Below are positions 1 to 7,177 of a stretch of 17,052 bases of DNA, piece after piece. The position numbers and the translations under genes were made by a program. The notes under the pieces are model-generated. The model was not told the origin of the DNA. It saw only the letters and a list, made by a program, of their open reading frames with translations, and did no database searches. Positions within the stretch are counted from its first letter, which is position 1, and every line of letters begins with the position of its first letter. The DNA lies in NCBI GenBank assembly GCA_030017825.1, contig JASEGW010000023.1, forward strand, positions 1 through 17,052, written 5' to 3'. The stretch is from a bacterium. Lineage in GTDB: Bacteria > UBA9089 > JAHJRX01.

Positions 1-75
1 AATTTCTTCTTTTTCTTTAAAAATTAAATATTTTCCTAATTTCAATTAATGCTCATAAATACTAATTTTTAAACT
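1..75. repeat. Intron-free copy of the repeat core (empty intron site)
   Basis: Positions 1-45 match 6715-6759 with a few substitutions and indels, and 46-75 match 7294-7323 with about five differences. In the second copy the two halves are separated by the 534-nt group II intron. The junction here is between A45 and T46 (TTTCAA|TTAATG), exactly where the intron sits in the other copy. No plausible coding frame runs through the core: in the minus frame that looks partly conserved, a TAA stop lies directly at the junction. The left end of this copy lies outside the window. Confidence 0.85.
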
Positions 76-83
76 TAGGTTTA

Positions 84-97
84 TGCTGAGTAGTTAC
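84..97. repeat. Terminal inverted repeat arm, family B (second copy)
   Basis: TGCTGAGTAGTTAC is identical to the right arm of the small element at 2958-2971. With the preceding GTTTA it also matches the reverse complement of that element's left end with one difference. It directly follows the repeat core at 1-75, so it looks like the right end of a larger family B element that begins before the window. The rest of 98-242 holds no gene; AACTTA/TAAGTT at 151-168 is a weak inverted repeat. Confidence 0.6.
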
Positions 98-242
98 AAA
101 ATACATAAACTAGAAATTAATTCATAAAAAAAATTAGGTTAAAATTTGTAAACTTAAAATGCTAAGTTTTGTAAATAGAGTAATTATTGCCTAGATGAAA
201 TTATTGAATATGCGGTAAGTTATAAATTTAGGGAGGTAAATT

Positions 243-1232
243 TTGGATTGGAAAAATAAGACAGTTTTAGTTACAGGAGCTGCTGGATTTATTGGAAGTC
301 ATTTGACTGAAAAATTAGTGTCTTTAGGAGCCAAGACAAAGGCTTTCATTAGATATAATTCCCGTGGAAATCAAGGATTTATAGAAAATTTTAAACCACA
401 AGTAAAGGAAAAATTAGAAATAATTGCTGGAGACTTAAAGGATCTCCAAGCTGTTAAAGAAGCTAGTAGAGAAGTGGATATAATCTTTCATTTAGGTTCT
501 CTTATTGCTATTCCTTATTCTTATTTACATCCTACGGAAGTAGTTGAAACTAATGTTTTAGGTACCTTAAATGTTATGAATGCTGCAAAAGAGAATAATG
601 TAAAAAGAATTATTCATACTTCTACCAGTGAAGTCTATGGTACAGCTATCTATGTTCCTATTGATGAAAAACATCCTCTGCAAGGGCAGTCTCCTTACTC
701 TGCCAGCAAGATTGGAGCAGATATGATTGCAGAAAGTTTTTATCGGTCTTACGACTTACCTGTGATTACTATTAGGCCTTTTAATACCTATGGTCCTAGA
801 CAATCTGCTCGGGCAGTAATTCCTGCCTTGATTACTCAAATTATTGCTGGAAAAGATGTATTTTTAGGAAGCACAAAGCCAGTTAGAGATTTTAACTTTG
901 TAGCTGATACTGTATGTGGCTTTATTAAAACGGCTGAGACTTCTAATATTGAAGGCGAAGTAATTAATATTGGCAATGGTAAAGGGATCACTATTGGGGA
1001 ACTCACTGACAAAATCATAAGCTTGATTGGAAAGGAAGTGAAAGTTCTTTTTGATGCTACGAGAATAAGACCTACTAAAAGTGAAGTAGAAAGATTAATT
1101 GCTTCTAATGAAAAAGCTAAGAAACTAATTGGTTGGGAACCTAAAGTTTCTTTAGATGAAGGCCTTAAAAGGACTATTGATTGGATTTCTGATAATATTG
1201 CTATTTATAAACCTAGCAAGTATAATGTTTAG
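243..1232 (+). CDS. NAD-dependent epimerase/dehydratase (LegB-like sugar 4,6-dehydratase)
   Basis: This is an extended short-chain dehydrogenase of 329 residues, the usual size for nucleotide-sugar 4,6-dehydratases and epimerases. The Rossmann glycine motif TGAAGFIG is at residues 11-18. The catalytic set is S127/T128 in HTSTSEVYG and Y152xxxK156 in PYSASK. The segment RYNSRGNQGF near residue 37 and RPFNTYGPRQ recall the LegB group, which makes 4-keto-6-deoxy amino sugars for legionaminic-type acids; that substrate is an inference. The start is TTG, chosen because GGGAGG lies 6 nt upstream and the protein begins just before the first beta strand. The nucleotidyltransferase follows 8 nt downstream, so the two are probably co-transcribed and act on the same sugar. 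A UDP-sugar epimerase is the main alternative. Confidence 0.85.
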   Translation: MDWKNKTVLVTGAAGFIGSHLTEKLVSLGAKTKAFIRYNSRGNQGFIENFKPQVKEKLEIIAGDLKDLQAVKEASREVDIIFHLGSLIAIPYSYLHPTEVVETNVLGTLNVMNAAKENNVKRIIHTSTSEVYGTAIYVPIDEKHPLQGQSPYSASKIGADMIAESFYRSYDLPVITIRPFNTYGPRQSARAVIPALITQIIAGKDVFLGSTKPVRDFNFVADTVCGFIKTAETSNIEGEVINIGNGKGITIGELTDKIISLIGKEVKVLFDATRIRPTKSEVERLIASNEKAKKLIGWEPKVSLDEGLKRTIDWISDNIAIYKPSKYNV

Positions 1233-1240
1233 GAGAAGGT

Positions 1241-1957
1241 ATGAAAGCAGTTATATTGGCAGGAGGGATAGGAAGTAGGCTTAGACCCATTACTTACTCT
1301 ATTCCCAAACCGTTACTTCCAGTAGGAAGAAGGCCTATTATGGAAATTCAGATTGAACAGTTAAAAAGAGCAGGGTTTGATTGTATATATGTGGCTACAG
1401 GGTATCGTAGTGAATTAATTGAGGCTTATTTCAGAGATGGGTCTAGTTTTGGAGTAAATATTACTTATTCCAAAGAGACTAAAAGATTAGGTACAGCAAG
1501 TCCTATTAAATTATTAGAAGATAATTTAAGTGAACCTTTTTTAGTTATGAACGGAGATGTGTTAGTTAGAGAGAATTTTGAGAATATGTATAATCATCAC
1601 ATAGAGTCAGGTTGCGAAATGACCGTTTGCGTAAAAGATTATACGATTTCTGTTCCTTACGGAGTAATAGAGATTAATAAAGGTCGTGTTGGAGAAATAA
1701 AAGAAAAGCCAATTTTAAAATATTATATAGCTTCAGGGATTTATATGTTAAATCCTTCTGTTTTGAAATATATTCCTAAAAATGAATTTTATGATATACC
1801 AGATTTAGTAAAGAAACTTTGTAGTCTTGATAAAGGAGTAGGAAGTTATATTATTAAAAGTGATTGGATAGATATTGGAAAAGAAGAAGATTACGAAAAA
1901 GCTTCTATTGATATTCAAAAGTGGGAAGATGAAGGCTTTCTTTCAGAGAATGCGTAA
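1241..1957 (+). CDS. Sugar-phosphate nucleotidyltransferase
   Basis: A 238-residue GT-A type NTP transferase that couples a sugar 1-phosphate to an NTP. The signature LAGGIGSRLRP is at residues 6-16, followed by PKPLLPVGRRPIME with the conserved Lys at 23. The metal-binding NGD motif is at 104-106, and a second acidic site is seen in SDWIDIGKEEDY near the C-terminus. The length suits single-domain enzymes such as RmlA-like, PtmE-like or GDP-mannose pyrophosphorylase-like proteins; there is no left-handed beta-helix acyltransferase domain as in GlmU. The ATG has AGGAGAAGG just upstream, beginning within the previous stop region. Its place directly after the LegB-like dehydratase suggests it activates the same sugar, but the base and sugar cannot be read from sequence. 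Confidence 0.88.
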   Translation: MKAVILAGGIGSRLRPITYSIPKPLLPVGRRPIMEIQIEQLKRAGFDCIYVATGYRSELIEAYFRDGSSFGVNITYSKETKRLGTASPIKLLEDNLSEPFLVMNGDVLVRENFENMYNHHIESGCEMTVCVKDYTISVPYGVIEINKGRVGEIKEKPILKYYIASGIYMLNPSVLKYIPKNEFYDIPDLVKKLCSLDKGVGSYIIKSDWIDIGKEEDYEKASIDIQKWEDEGFLSENA

Positions 1958-2136
1958 GAATAAATTTCGAAGCGGCATTTTAAAATTTATATTAGCAAAG
2001 AAAAAATCCTTAAATTGTCAAGGATGTAATTATTATATTGAGAATAATTTTGGTTTTTAGCTTAAACAAAATAGTTAAATTAGGATTTGCAACTAAAAAA
2101 TTTTTTTATGTATTCTTTTAAGAGGTTAATTGAAAT

Positions 2137-2871
2137 ATGCTTGCAGATGGTTATATATTTGATGAGGAAGAACAATTTATTTTTGGTGAATATGGAGAAG
2201 TTACGAAAAGATTTAAAGATGTGCTCCATAATTTTGAAGAAAGAGAAAAAATAGAACCGGTCTTTAATATCTGGAAGCAAGGCATAAAGAGAACTATTGA
2301 TATAGTAGTTTCGCTTTTAATGATTATTCTTCTTTTGCCTTTCTATATACTTTTAGTAATTATTATTAAGTTAGATTCAAGAGGGCCTATATTTTTTAAG
2401 CAAAGGAGAGCAGGTTATCGAGGAAAAGTTTTTTATTGTTATAAGTTTCGATCTATGTGCGTAGATGCTGAAGCTAAAAAGGATAAATTGAGAGAAAGTA
2501 GCGAAGTGGATGGTCCAGTGTTTAAAATCAAAAAAGACCCCAGAACAACTAAATTGGGGAGATTTATCAGAAAGACTAGCGTTGATGAATTACCTCAACT
2601 TATTAATGTATTAAAAGGAGAGATGAGTTTAGTAGGACCTCGTCCTTTACCAATTGAAGAAGTAGCTAAGTTTGAAAGATGGCACCTAAAACGCTTGAAA
2701 GCAATACCTGGAATTACTTGCATTTGGCAGGTAAGTGGTCGTAATACTATTAGTTTTGATGACTGGATGCGCATGGATATTGATTATATAGATAGTTGGA
2801 GTATTTCTTTAGATTTTAAGCTTTTACTTCAGACTATTCCGGCAGTAATGTTTGGAACAGGGGCAAGTTGA
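2137..2871 (+). CDS. Undecaprenyl-phosphate sugar-1-phosphate transferase (bacterial sugar transferase)
   Basis: This is a monotopic phosphoglycosyl transferase of 244 residues that moves a sugar 1-phosphate from a nucleotide sugar to a polyprenyl phosphate at the inner membrane, the first step in many surface polysaccharides. A basic stretch (GIKRTID, 49-55) precedes the hydrophobic hairpin at 56-78. Family motifs are GPIFFKQRRAG (83-93), KFRSM (103-107), the catalytic Asp-Glu in SVDELPQL (150-151), SLVGPRPLP (164-172) and PGITCIWQVSGRN (191-203). The N-terminal 48 residues are hydrophilic, longer than in minimal PglC-type enzymes and far shorter than the WcaJ/WbaP membrane module. AGAGG lies 11 nt before the ATG. 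A 179-base gap separates it from the nucleotidyltransferase, but the pathway link is clear. Confidence 0.92.
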   Translation: MLADGYIFDEEEQFIFGEYGEVTKRFKDVLHNFEEREKIEPVFNIWKQGIKRTIDIVVSLLMIILLLPFYILLVIIIKLDSRGPIFFKQRRAGYRGKVFYCYKFRSMCVDAEAKKDKLRESSEVDGPVFKIKKDPRTTKLGRFIRKTSVDELPQLINVLKGEMSLVGPRPLPIEEVAKFERWHLKRLKAIPGITCIWQVSGRNTISFDDWMRMDIDYIDSWSISLDFKLLLQTIPAVMFGTGAS

Positions 2872-2903
2872 TTTTAGATAAATAATGACTATTTACAAAG
2901 ATT

Positions 2904-2971
2904 GTAACTATTCAGCATAAACTTCGCACTAAGGAAATGTGTTGTCACATTGAACATTGCTGAGTAGTTAC
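2904..2971. mobile_element. 68-bp MITE, family B, with 8-bp direct repeats
   Basis: The left arm GTAACTATTCAGCA (2904-2917) is the reverse complement of the right arm TGCTGAGTAGTTAC (2958-2971) with one mismatch. CAAAGATT flanks it on both sides (2896-2903 and 2972-2979), as expected for a target-site duplication. The interior holds a small hairpin, ATGTG-TTGT-CACAT (2937-2950). It has no coding capacity, so it would have to be moved by a transposase elsewhere. It sits between the sugar transferase gene and the gene at 2998 and could also affect transcript ends. Confidence 0.7.
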
Positions 2972-2997
2972 CAAAGATTAATAAAGAAAGGAAATGT

Positions 2998-4383
2998 ATG
3001 GAAAAAGATAAAAGTATATCAAAATTATTTCATTTTTGTTTAATTACTACTTTTTTAATTACTACCTTTTTATTGTATTATACATCTTGGAATGGAATTG
3101 TATATTTGTTTGCTTCTCCTCACCTTTATATTATACCAATTCTTATGGCAGTTGTGTTATGGGGGCTAAGAGAAGGAGTAGTAACTTTAGTATTAGCTTT
3201 GCTATGCATATCTCCTCTATTTTATCAAAAAATAAGAACTGGAACGGTTAATGAAAATGTAATAATTTTATGTGAAATTATAATACTTTTATTGGTAAGT
3301 ATATTCTTTGTAGAATTTGTAAAGAAGAGAATTCAAGAGATTACTAAAAGTGGAGGCATTGAAACTATTACAAAGACTACTGTAGACAAAGAAAAGGAAT
3401 CCGAAAGAATTATAAAGAGTATTAGTAATCTTTGTAAAATGGTCAATGCCTCAATCTCCATAAAAGGAGACTATAAATTTATCTTAGAGGATGTTATCGA
3501 TCATTTTAGAAGTCGTTGTTGCATAATTCTATTAAAGGATGAGAAAACTGATAATTTTTACCTGAAATATTTTGCAGGGGATACTAAAGAAGCAGAAAAA
3601 GTATTTAAATCAAATTTAGGGGAAGATATGAAGAACTTTATTATGAGAACTTCTGGAAATATTATTATTGGAGATGTTTGTGAAGATATTAGATATCGAA
3701 GTTTTTCTCAAGCTTTGGTGAGAAGCATATTATGCGTTCCTATGGTTTTGTATGGTAATATCACAGGCTTGATTTATGTAGATAGCCCTGTAAAGGAAGC
3801 TTATAATGATAAAGATTGTGAGCTATTATATTTATATGGCGAATTATTTACTATGCTTATAAAAGCAGAGCAGCTCCAAACTAGATTAGAGGAAGTTTCT
3901 ATTTACGATGAAGTCTCCAGCTTAATGAGCGTGAGTTATTTTCACCAGAGATTGAATGAGGAGATTTCTCGGGCAAATAGATACAATACTAAACTTATGG
4001 TATTGTTAATATCGCTTCAACCAATAGGAACTGCTGAAGAAATATCCGCCTTTGTGGTAGATGATATTATTCTTAGGGAAATAGCTAACATATTCTTAAG
4101 ATGTGTAAGGCAGGGCGATATTTTGGCTAAATACAAGAATTCATCTTTTGCTATCGTCTTAATAGATTGTAACACTAATTTAGCTTTTATTTCAGCAAAG
4201 CGCATTCAAAAATCTATTGCAGAATATTTAAATAGCATTAACATAAAGGAAAAAATTTCTGTGAATATTGGAATTGGAAAGTATAAACCAGGTTTATACA
4301 ATAAGAATGAATTCCTAAGGAAATTGGAAAAAATTACTGAACAAGCTATACAAGAAAAGGGAAATATATTAATTATGGAATAA
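2998..4383 (+). CDS. Membrane protein with GAF and degenerate GGDEF domains
   Basis: The 461-residue protein starts with hydrophobic segments near 11-30, 42-58, 60-78 and 87-107, a small membrane sensor. A linker leads to a GAF-like domain at about 140-295; RSILCVPMVLYGNITGLIYVDSP is typical of GAF. The C-terminal part (about 300-461) follows the GGDEF fold: YDEVSSLMSVSYFHQRLNEE corresponds to the usual DxLTGLxNRxxF start, and the RQGDILAKY segment precedes the active-site loop. That loop, normally GG(D/E)EF, is KNSSF at 380-384, and the usual metal Asp near residue 340 is also absent. It is therefore probably not an active diguanylate cyclase. AAGGAAAT precedes the ATG, and a strong terminator follows. 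It may sense a ligand and act by binding a partner or nucleotide; that role is inferred. Confidence 0.8.
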   Translation: MEKDKSISKLFHFCLITTFLITTFLLYYTSWNGIVYLFASPHLYIIPILMAVVLWGLREGVVTLVLALLCISPLFYQKIRTGTVNENVIILCEIIILLLVSIFFVEFVKKRIQEITKSGGIETITKTTVDKEKESERIIKSISNLCKMVNASISIKGDYKFILEDVIDHFRSRCCIILLKDEKTDNFYLKYFAGDTKEAEKVFKSNLGEDMKNFIMRTSGNIIIGDVCEDIRYRSFSQALVRSILCVPMVLYGNITGLIYVDSPVKEAYNDKDCELLYLYGELFTMLIKAEQLQTRLEEVSIYDEVSSLMSVSYFHQRLNEEISRANRYNTKLMVLLISLQPIGTAEEISAFVVDDIILREIANIFLRCVRQGDILAKYKNSSFAIVLIDCNTNLAFISAKRIQKSIAEYLNSINIKEKISVNIGIGKYKPGLYNKNEFLRKLEKITEQAIQEKGNILIME

Positions 4384-4404
4384 CTTTATTTTAAAAGAAT
4401 AACT

Positions 4405-4434
4405 ACCAGCATCTTTATGGATGCTGGTTTTTTT
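4405..4434 (+). terminator. Rho-independent terminator after the GAF/GGDEF-like gene
   Basis: ACCAGCATC (4405-4413) pairs perfectly with GATGCTGGT (4420-4428) over a 6-nt loop, and a run of seven T follows at 4428-4434. It lies 22 nt after the stop of the upstream gene and separates it from the HD-GYP gene. Confidence 0.93.
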
Positions 4435-4446
4435 ATATGTAATAGT

Positions 4447-4476
4447 TTGGCTATATATTTTATGGCAGAGGATAAT
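4447..4476 (+). promoter_or_regulatory. Possible sigma70-type promoter for the HD-GYP gene
   Basis: TTGGCT (4447-4452) and GATAAT (4471-4476) are separated by 18 bp, between the terminator and the gene at 4612. A perfect TATAAT at 4483-4488 is an alternative -10 box but lacks a good -35 box. In DNA this AT-rich such matches are frequent, so this is only a candidate. Confidence 0.25.
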
Positions 4477-4611
4477 GTTTATTATAATTGGGAGCCTTAG
4501 ATTATTATAGGGTATATAGAGAAAATATTTAGTATTATTAAAATTGTTTGTATTTTATGTCTTGTAGCAGAAAATTGCTTTTTGTAAAACGTAATTTTAC
4601 AGGAGAAATAA

Positions 4612-5649
4612 ATGGTAGAAGATGAATTATGGCAAGTTAAAAGAATAAAGTATAAATGGCAAAAAAAAGATAATATATTTTTCAAACAAAAGAAGAAAAA
4701 AAGATGTCCTGTCAAGATAATAAAAAAAGATATTGCTAAAAAGATAGAGGAGATTCCAAAGGCAATAAATAAAGAAATTAAAAATGAAGCCATAAATGTA
4801 ATTTGCCAAACAGTAGAAGATGTTAAATATGGAAAGATAGTTAATAGCAAAGAAACAAAAAAAATAATAAGGAATATGATTAAAGAAATCACTGAAAATA
4901 GAGATGCTATGTTAGAATTAGAAAGAATTAAAGAATATGATGATTATACTTTTGTTCATTCTTTAAATGTCTGTATTCTTTCTATGTTGATTGGAATGGA
5001 ATTAAAGATAGATAGAAAGAATTTGGAAGAATTAGCCTTAGGTGCTTTGTTGCATGATATAGGCAAGACATTAATTTTAAATAGTATTCTTAACAAAGAA
5101 GAACAATTAGCTAGTATAGAATTTGAAGAAATAAAAAAACATCCTTTGTATAGCTATCAAATTATTTCTCAAGATAGATACATTGGCGAAATACCTAAAA
5201 CCATTGCTTATCAACATCAAGAAAGGTATAATGGTTCGGGATATCCTCAAGGATTAAGGGGTAGTGAGATTAATAATTATGCTGTGATAGCTTCTTTGGC
5301 TGATGTTTATGATGCTTTAATAACAGATAGGGTTTACAGAAGAGCGCTTTTGCCTTATGAAGCAATGAAAATTATTATTGGTTCTAGTGGGATAGATTTT
5401 AATCCTGATATTGCTGGATCTTTTGTAAAGAGCATGTCTATTTATCCTCCTGGAAGCTTAGTTCGTTTAAATACAGGAGAAATTGCTATAGTAGTTAGAG
5501 TTAGCAAGGAATCAATTATTAGACCTATTATTAGAGTAATTCTAGGCCCTTCTGGGGCAACTTGTAAAGAAACTATAGAGATTGATCTAACAAAAGAAGA
5601 TAAACATTATATTATAGGAGCTGTGGATATTGACGTACTTAATAGATAA
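4612..5649 (+). CDS. HD-GYP domain protein (putative cyclic-di-nucleotide phosphodiesterase)
   Basis: The 345-residue protein has a lysine-rich N-terminus (1-60), a helical linker and an HD-GYP domain at about 105-275. Visible motifs are H116, HDIGK at 148-152, KKHPLYSYQII with H177, HQERYNGSGYP at 202-212 and ASLADVYDALITDRVYR with D231. HD-GYP proteins hydrolyse cyclic-di-GMP or related dinucleotides with a bi- or trinuclear metal centre. The usual HHE is HQE here (Q203), so metal stoichiometry or specificity may differ. A C-terminal extension of about 75 residues follows (PGSLVRLNTGEIAIVVRV), seen in many such proteins. No receiver or membrane segment is present. AGGAG lies 7 nt before the ATG. 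It overlaps the radical SAM gene by 20 nt and lies next to a degenerate GGDEF gene. Confidence 0.9.
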   Translation: MVEDELWQVKRIKYKWQKKDNIFFKQKKKKRCPVKIIKKDIAKKIEEIPKAINKEIKNEAINVICQTVEDVKYGKIVNSKETKKIIRNMIKEITENRDAMLELERIKEYDDYTFVHSLNVCILSMLIGMELKIDRKNLEELALGALLHDIGKTLILNSILNKEEQLASIEFEEIKKHPLYSYQIISQDRYIGEIPKTIAYQHQERYNGSGYPQGLRGSEINNYAVIASLADVYDALITDRVYRRALLPYEAMKIIIGSSGIDFNPDIAGSFVKSMSIYPPGSLVRLNTGEIAIVVRVSKESIIRPIIRVILGPSGATCKETIEIDLTKEDKHYIIGAVDIDVLNR

Positions 5650-6547
5650 CTACATACCAAAATATACTAAGTTATTTAGAAGCTCAAAGTTAAAAGAAAA
5701 AAAAGAAGTTTTAAATAAAATATTAGAAAGTTGTATCCTTTGTCCTAGACAGTGTAAAGTTAATAGGAAGAAAGGAGAGATAGGATACTGTAAATCAGGA
5801 AACTTGGCAAAAGTTTCAAGTTTTAATCCTCATTTTGGCGAGGAAGATTGTTTAGTGGGAAGAGGTGGTTCAGGAACAATCTTTTTTACTAATTGTAATT
5901 TAGGATGTGTTTTTTGTCAGAATTACGATATAAGTCATTTGGGAAAAGGAAGTGAGGTTAGTTACGAAGAGCTTGCAAGTTATATGCTGAGCTTGCAAGA
6001 ATTAGGATGTATTAATATTAACTTAGTAACCCCTACTCACTTTATTCCTCAAATCGTAGAAGCTCTTATTATTGCTACTCACAAAGGACTTAATCTTCCA
6101 TTAGTTTACAACTCTTCTGGGTATGAAAATGTTCAAATCTTAAAAATTTTAGAAGGAATTATTGATATTTATATGCCAGATGCTAAATATTTTCATCAAG
6201 AAATTAGCAAGAAATATTCTAATGCCAAGGACTATCCAGAAGTAATGAAAAATTCCTTAAAGGAAATGCATAGACAGACAGGAGATTTAATATTTAATGA
6301 TTGCGGCGAAGCTCAAAGAGGACTTTTAATAAGACATTTAGTCCTGCCGCATAATTTAGCAGGAACTAAAGAATTAGTTTCATTTATAGTTAATGAAGTA
6401 TCTCCTAATACTTATATCAATGTTATGGCTCAGTATAGACCTATGTTTAAAGCTTCTCAGTATGAATTAATAAATAGGTTGATAACTATAGAAGAATTTG
6501 AAAAAGCTAAGAATTATGCCTTAGATAAAGCTTTGATTTTAGTCTAA
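5630..6547 (+). CDS. Radical SAM protein, PflA/PflX-like (COG1313 type)
   Basis: The 305-residue protein has the radical SAM cluster motif CNLGCVFCQN, with C89, C93 and C96 as CxxxCxxC ligands for a [4Fe-4S] cluster that cleaves S-adenosylmethionine. An upstream Cys set (CILCPRQCKVNR, C35/C38/C42, then C54) is typical of the PflX-like group, whose substrates are mostly unknown. NLVTPTHFIPQI and MPDAKYF are also typical. The TTG start lies inside the preceding gene, with GGAG 9 nt upstream, and places the family's usual N-terminal Y-x-P-x-Y-x-K-L segment right at the front. The overlap suggests translational coupling with the HD-GYP gene. No glycyl radical enzyme is in the window, so a true pyruvate formate-lyase activase is unlikely. 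Confidence 0.9.
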   Translation: MTYLIDNYIPKYTKLFRSSKLKEKKEVLNKILESCILCPRQCKVNRKKGEIGYCKSGNLAKVSSFNPHFGEEDCLVGRGGSGTIFFTNCNLGCVFCQNYDISHLGKGSEVSYEELASYMLSLQELGCININLVTPTHFIPQIVEALIIATHKGLNLPLVYNSSGYENVQILKILEGIIDIYMPDAKYFHQEISKKYSNAKDYPEVMKNSLKEMHRQTGDLIFNDCGEAQRGLLIRHLVLPHNLAGTKELVSFIVNEVSPNTYINVMAQYRPMFKASQYELINRLITIEEFEKAKNYALDKALILV

Positions 6548-7141
6548 GAGAAAGAAAAGAAATTTATTGTCAAGAAATGTTAGTTATGATATAAATATTA
6601 TAATTCTATGCTATTTAACCTGAGTTCGACATAAGAATATGTTCCTTTATTTTAAGTTTAAGACTTAATATTTCTTCGCTAAATTAAAATCTTAACGTAA
6701 AATACATAATTTTTAATTTCTTCTTTTTTCTTTAAAAATAGATATTTTCCTAATTTCAAGCGCGCCAAGATAAGCTCTTTAAATTCTAAGGAACTAAAAA
6801 GGTGTTCCTCATCGTAAATGTCTGTCAGCGATGTAGCCTGAGGTGCAGTACTATTGAGTAACCTGTAGCACTGAAGCCACCTGACAAATTCCATTATTAG
6901 ATGGTAGAGACAAACCAGCAGACCGTAATGTAATGTGAACCCATATAACCCGTCTTAAGCGAAGGGGCTCTGCTTTAACTGGCGTTTTCAGAGAGAGAAG
7001 GGACAGTAGATTGGAAAATAACCTACCAACTACGGATAAAGTTCAGGAATTCCAACGAAAACTATACCTTAAGGCAAAGTCAGATTGTATAGAGACTATC
7101 GTGTCAGTTGGATGAACGCCTTAAGATAAGCAGTTATCGGA

Positions 7142-7174
7142 AAGCCGTGCGAGGGAAAACCTCACGCACGGTTT
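7142..7174 (+). ncRNA. Group II intron domain V (catalytic hairpin)
   Basis: A 33-nt hairpin. The lower helix 7142-7150 pairs with 7166-7174 and carries the catalytic triad AGC (7143-7145). A 2-nt bulge, AC (7164-7165), is at the expected place. The upper helix GAGG/CCUC (7151-7154, 7160-7163) is capped by GAAAA. The usual domain V is 34 nt with a 5-bp upper helix and a GNRA loop; one base appears to be missing at the end of the upper helix. Confidence 0.9.
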
Positions 7175-7177
7175 GAT

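Noticed and set aside
151..168. AACTTA/TAAGTT inverted repeat upstream of the dehydratase gene
   Set aside because: A 6-bp AT-rich palindrome is expected by chance in this composition. It could be an operator but nothing supports it.
2006..2025. ATCCTT/AAGGAT hairpin between the nucleotidyltransferase and sugar transferase genes
   Set aside because: Only a 6-bp AT-rich stem with an 8-nt loop and no following T-run, so it is not a convincing terminator.
1875..2060. Small + frame extending past the nucleotidyltransferase gene
   Set aside because: More than half of it overlaps the real gene in another frame. The tail beyond 1957 has no RBS of its own and no recognisable family.
4497..4892. Long minus-strand open frame over the HD-GYP gene start
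   Set aside because: It is a hydrophobic shadow of the lysine-rich coding sequence on the + strand and has no RBS.
5630..6547. Assigning the radical SAM gene as pyruvate formate-lyase activase (pflA)
   Set aside because: The extra upstream cysteines fit the PflX-like group, and no glycyl radical enzyme is nearby.
6679..6894. Minus-strand open frame of 71 codons in the intron region
   Set aside because: Most of it is antisense to the intron 5' domain, and the part outside lies in a repeat core whose intron-free copy has an in-frame stop at the junction. There is no RBS or recognisable domain.
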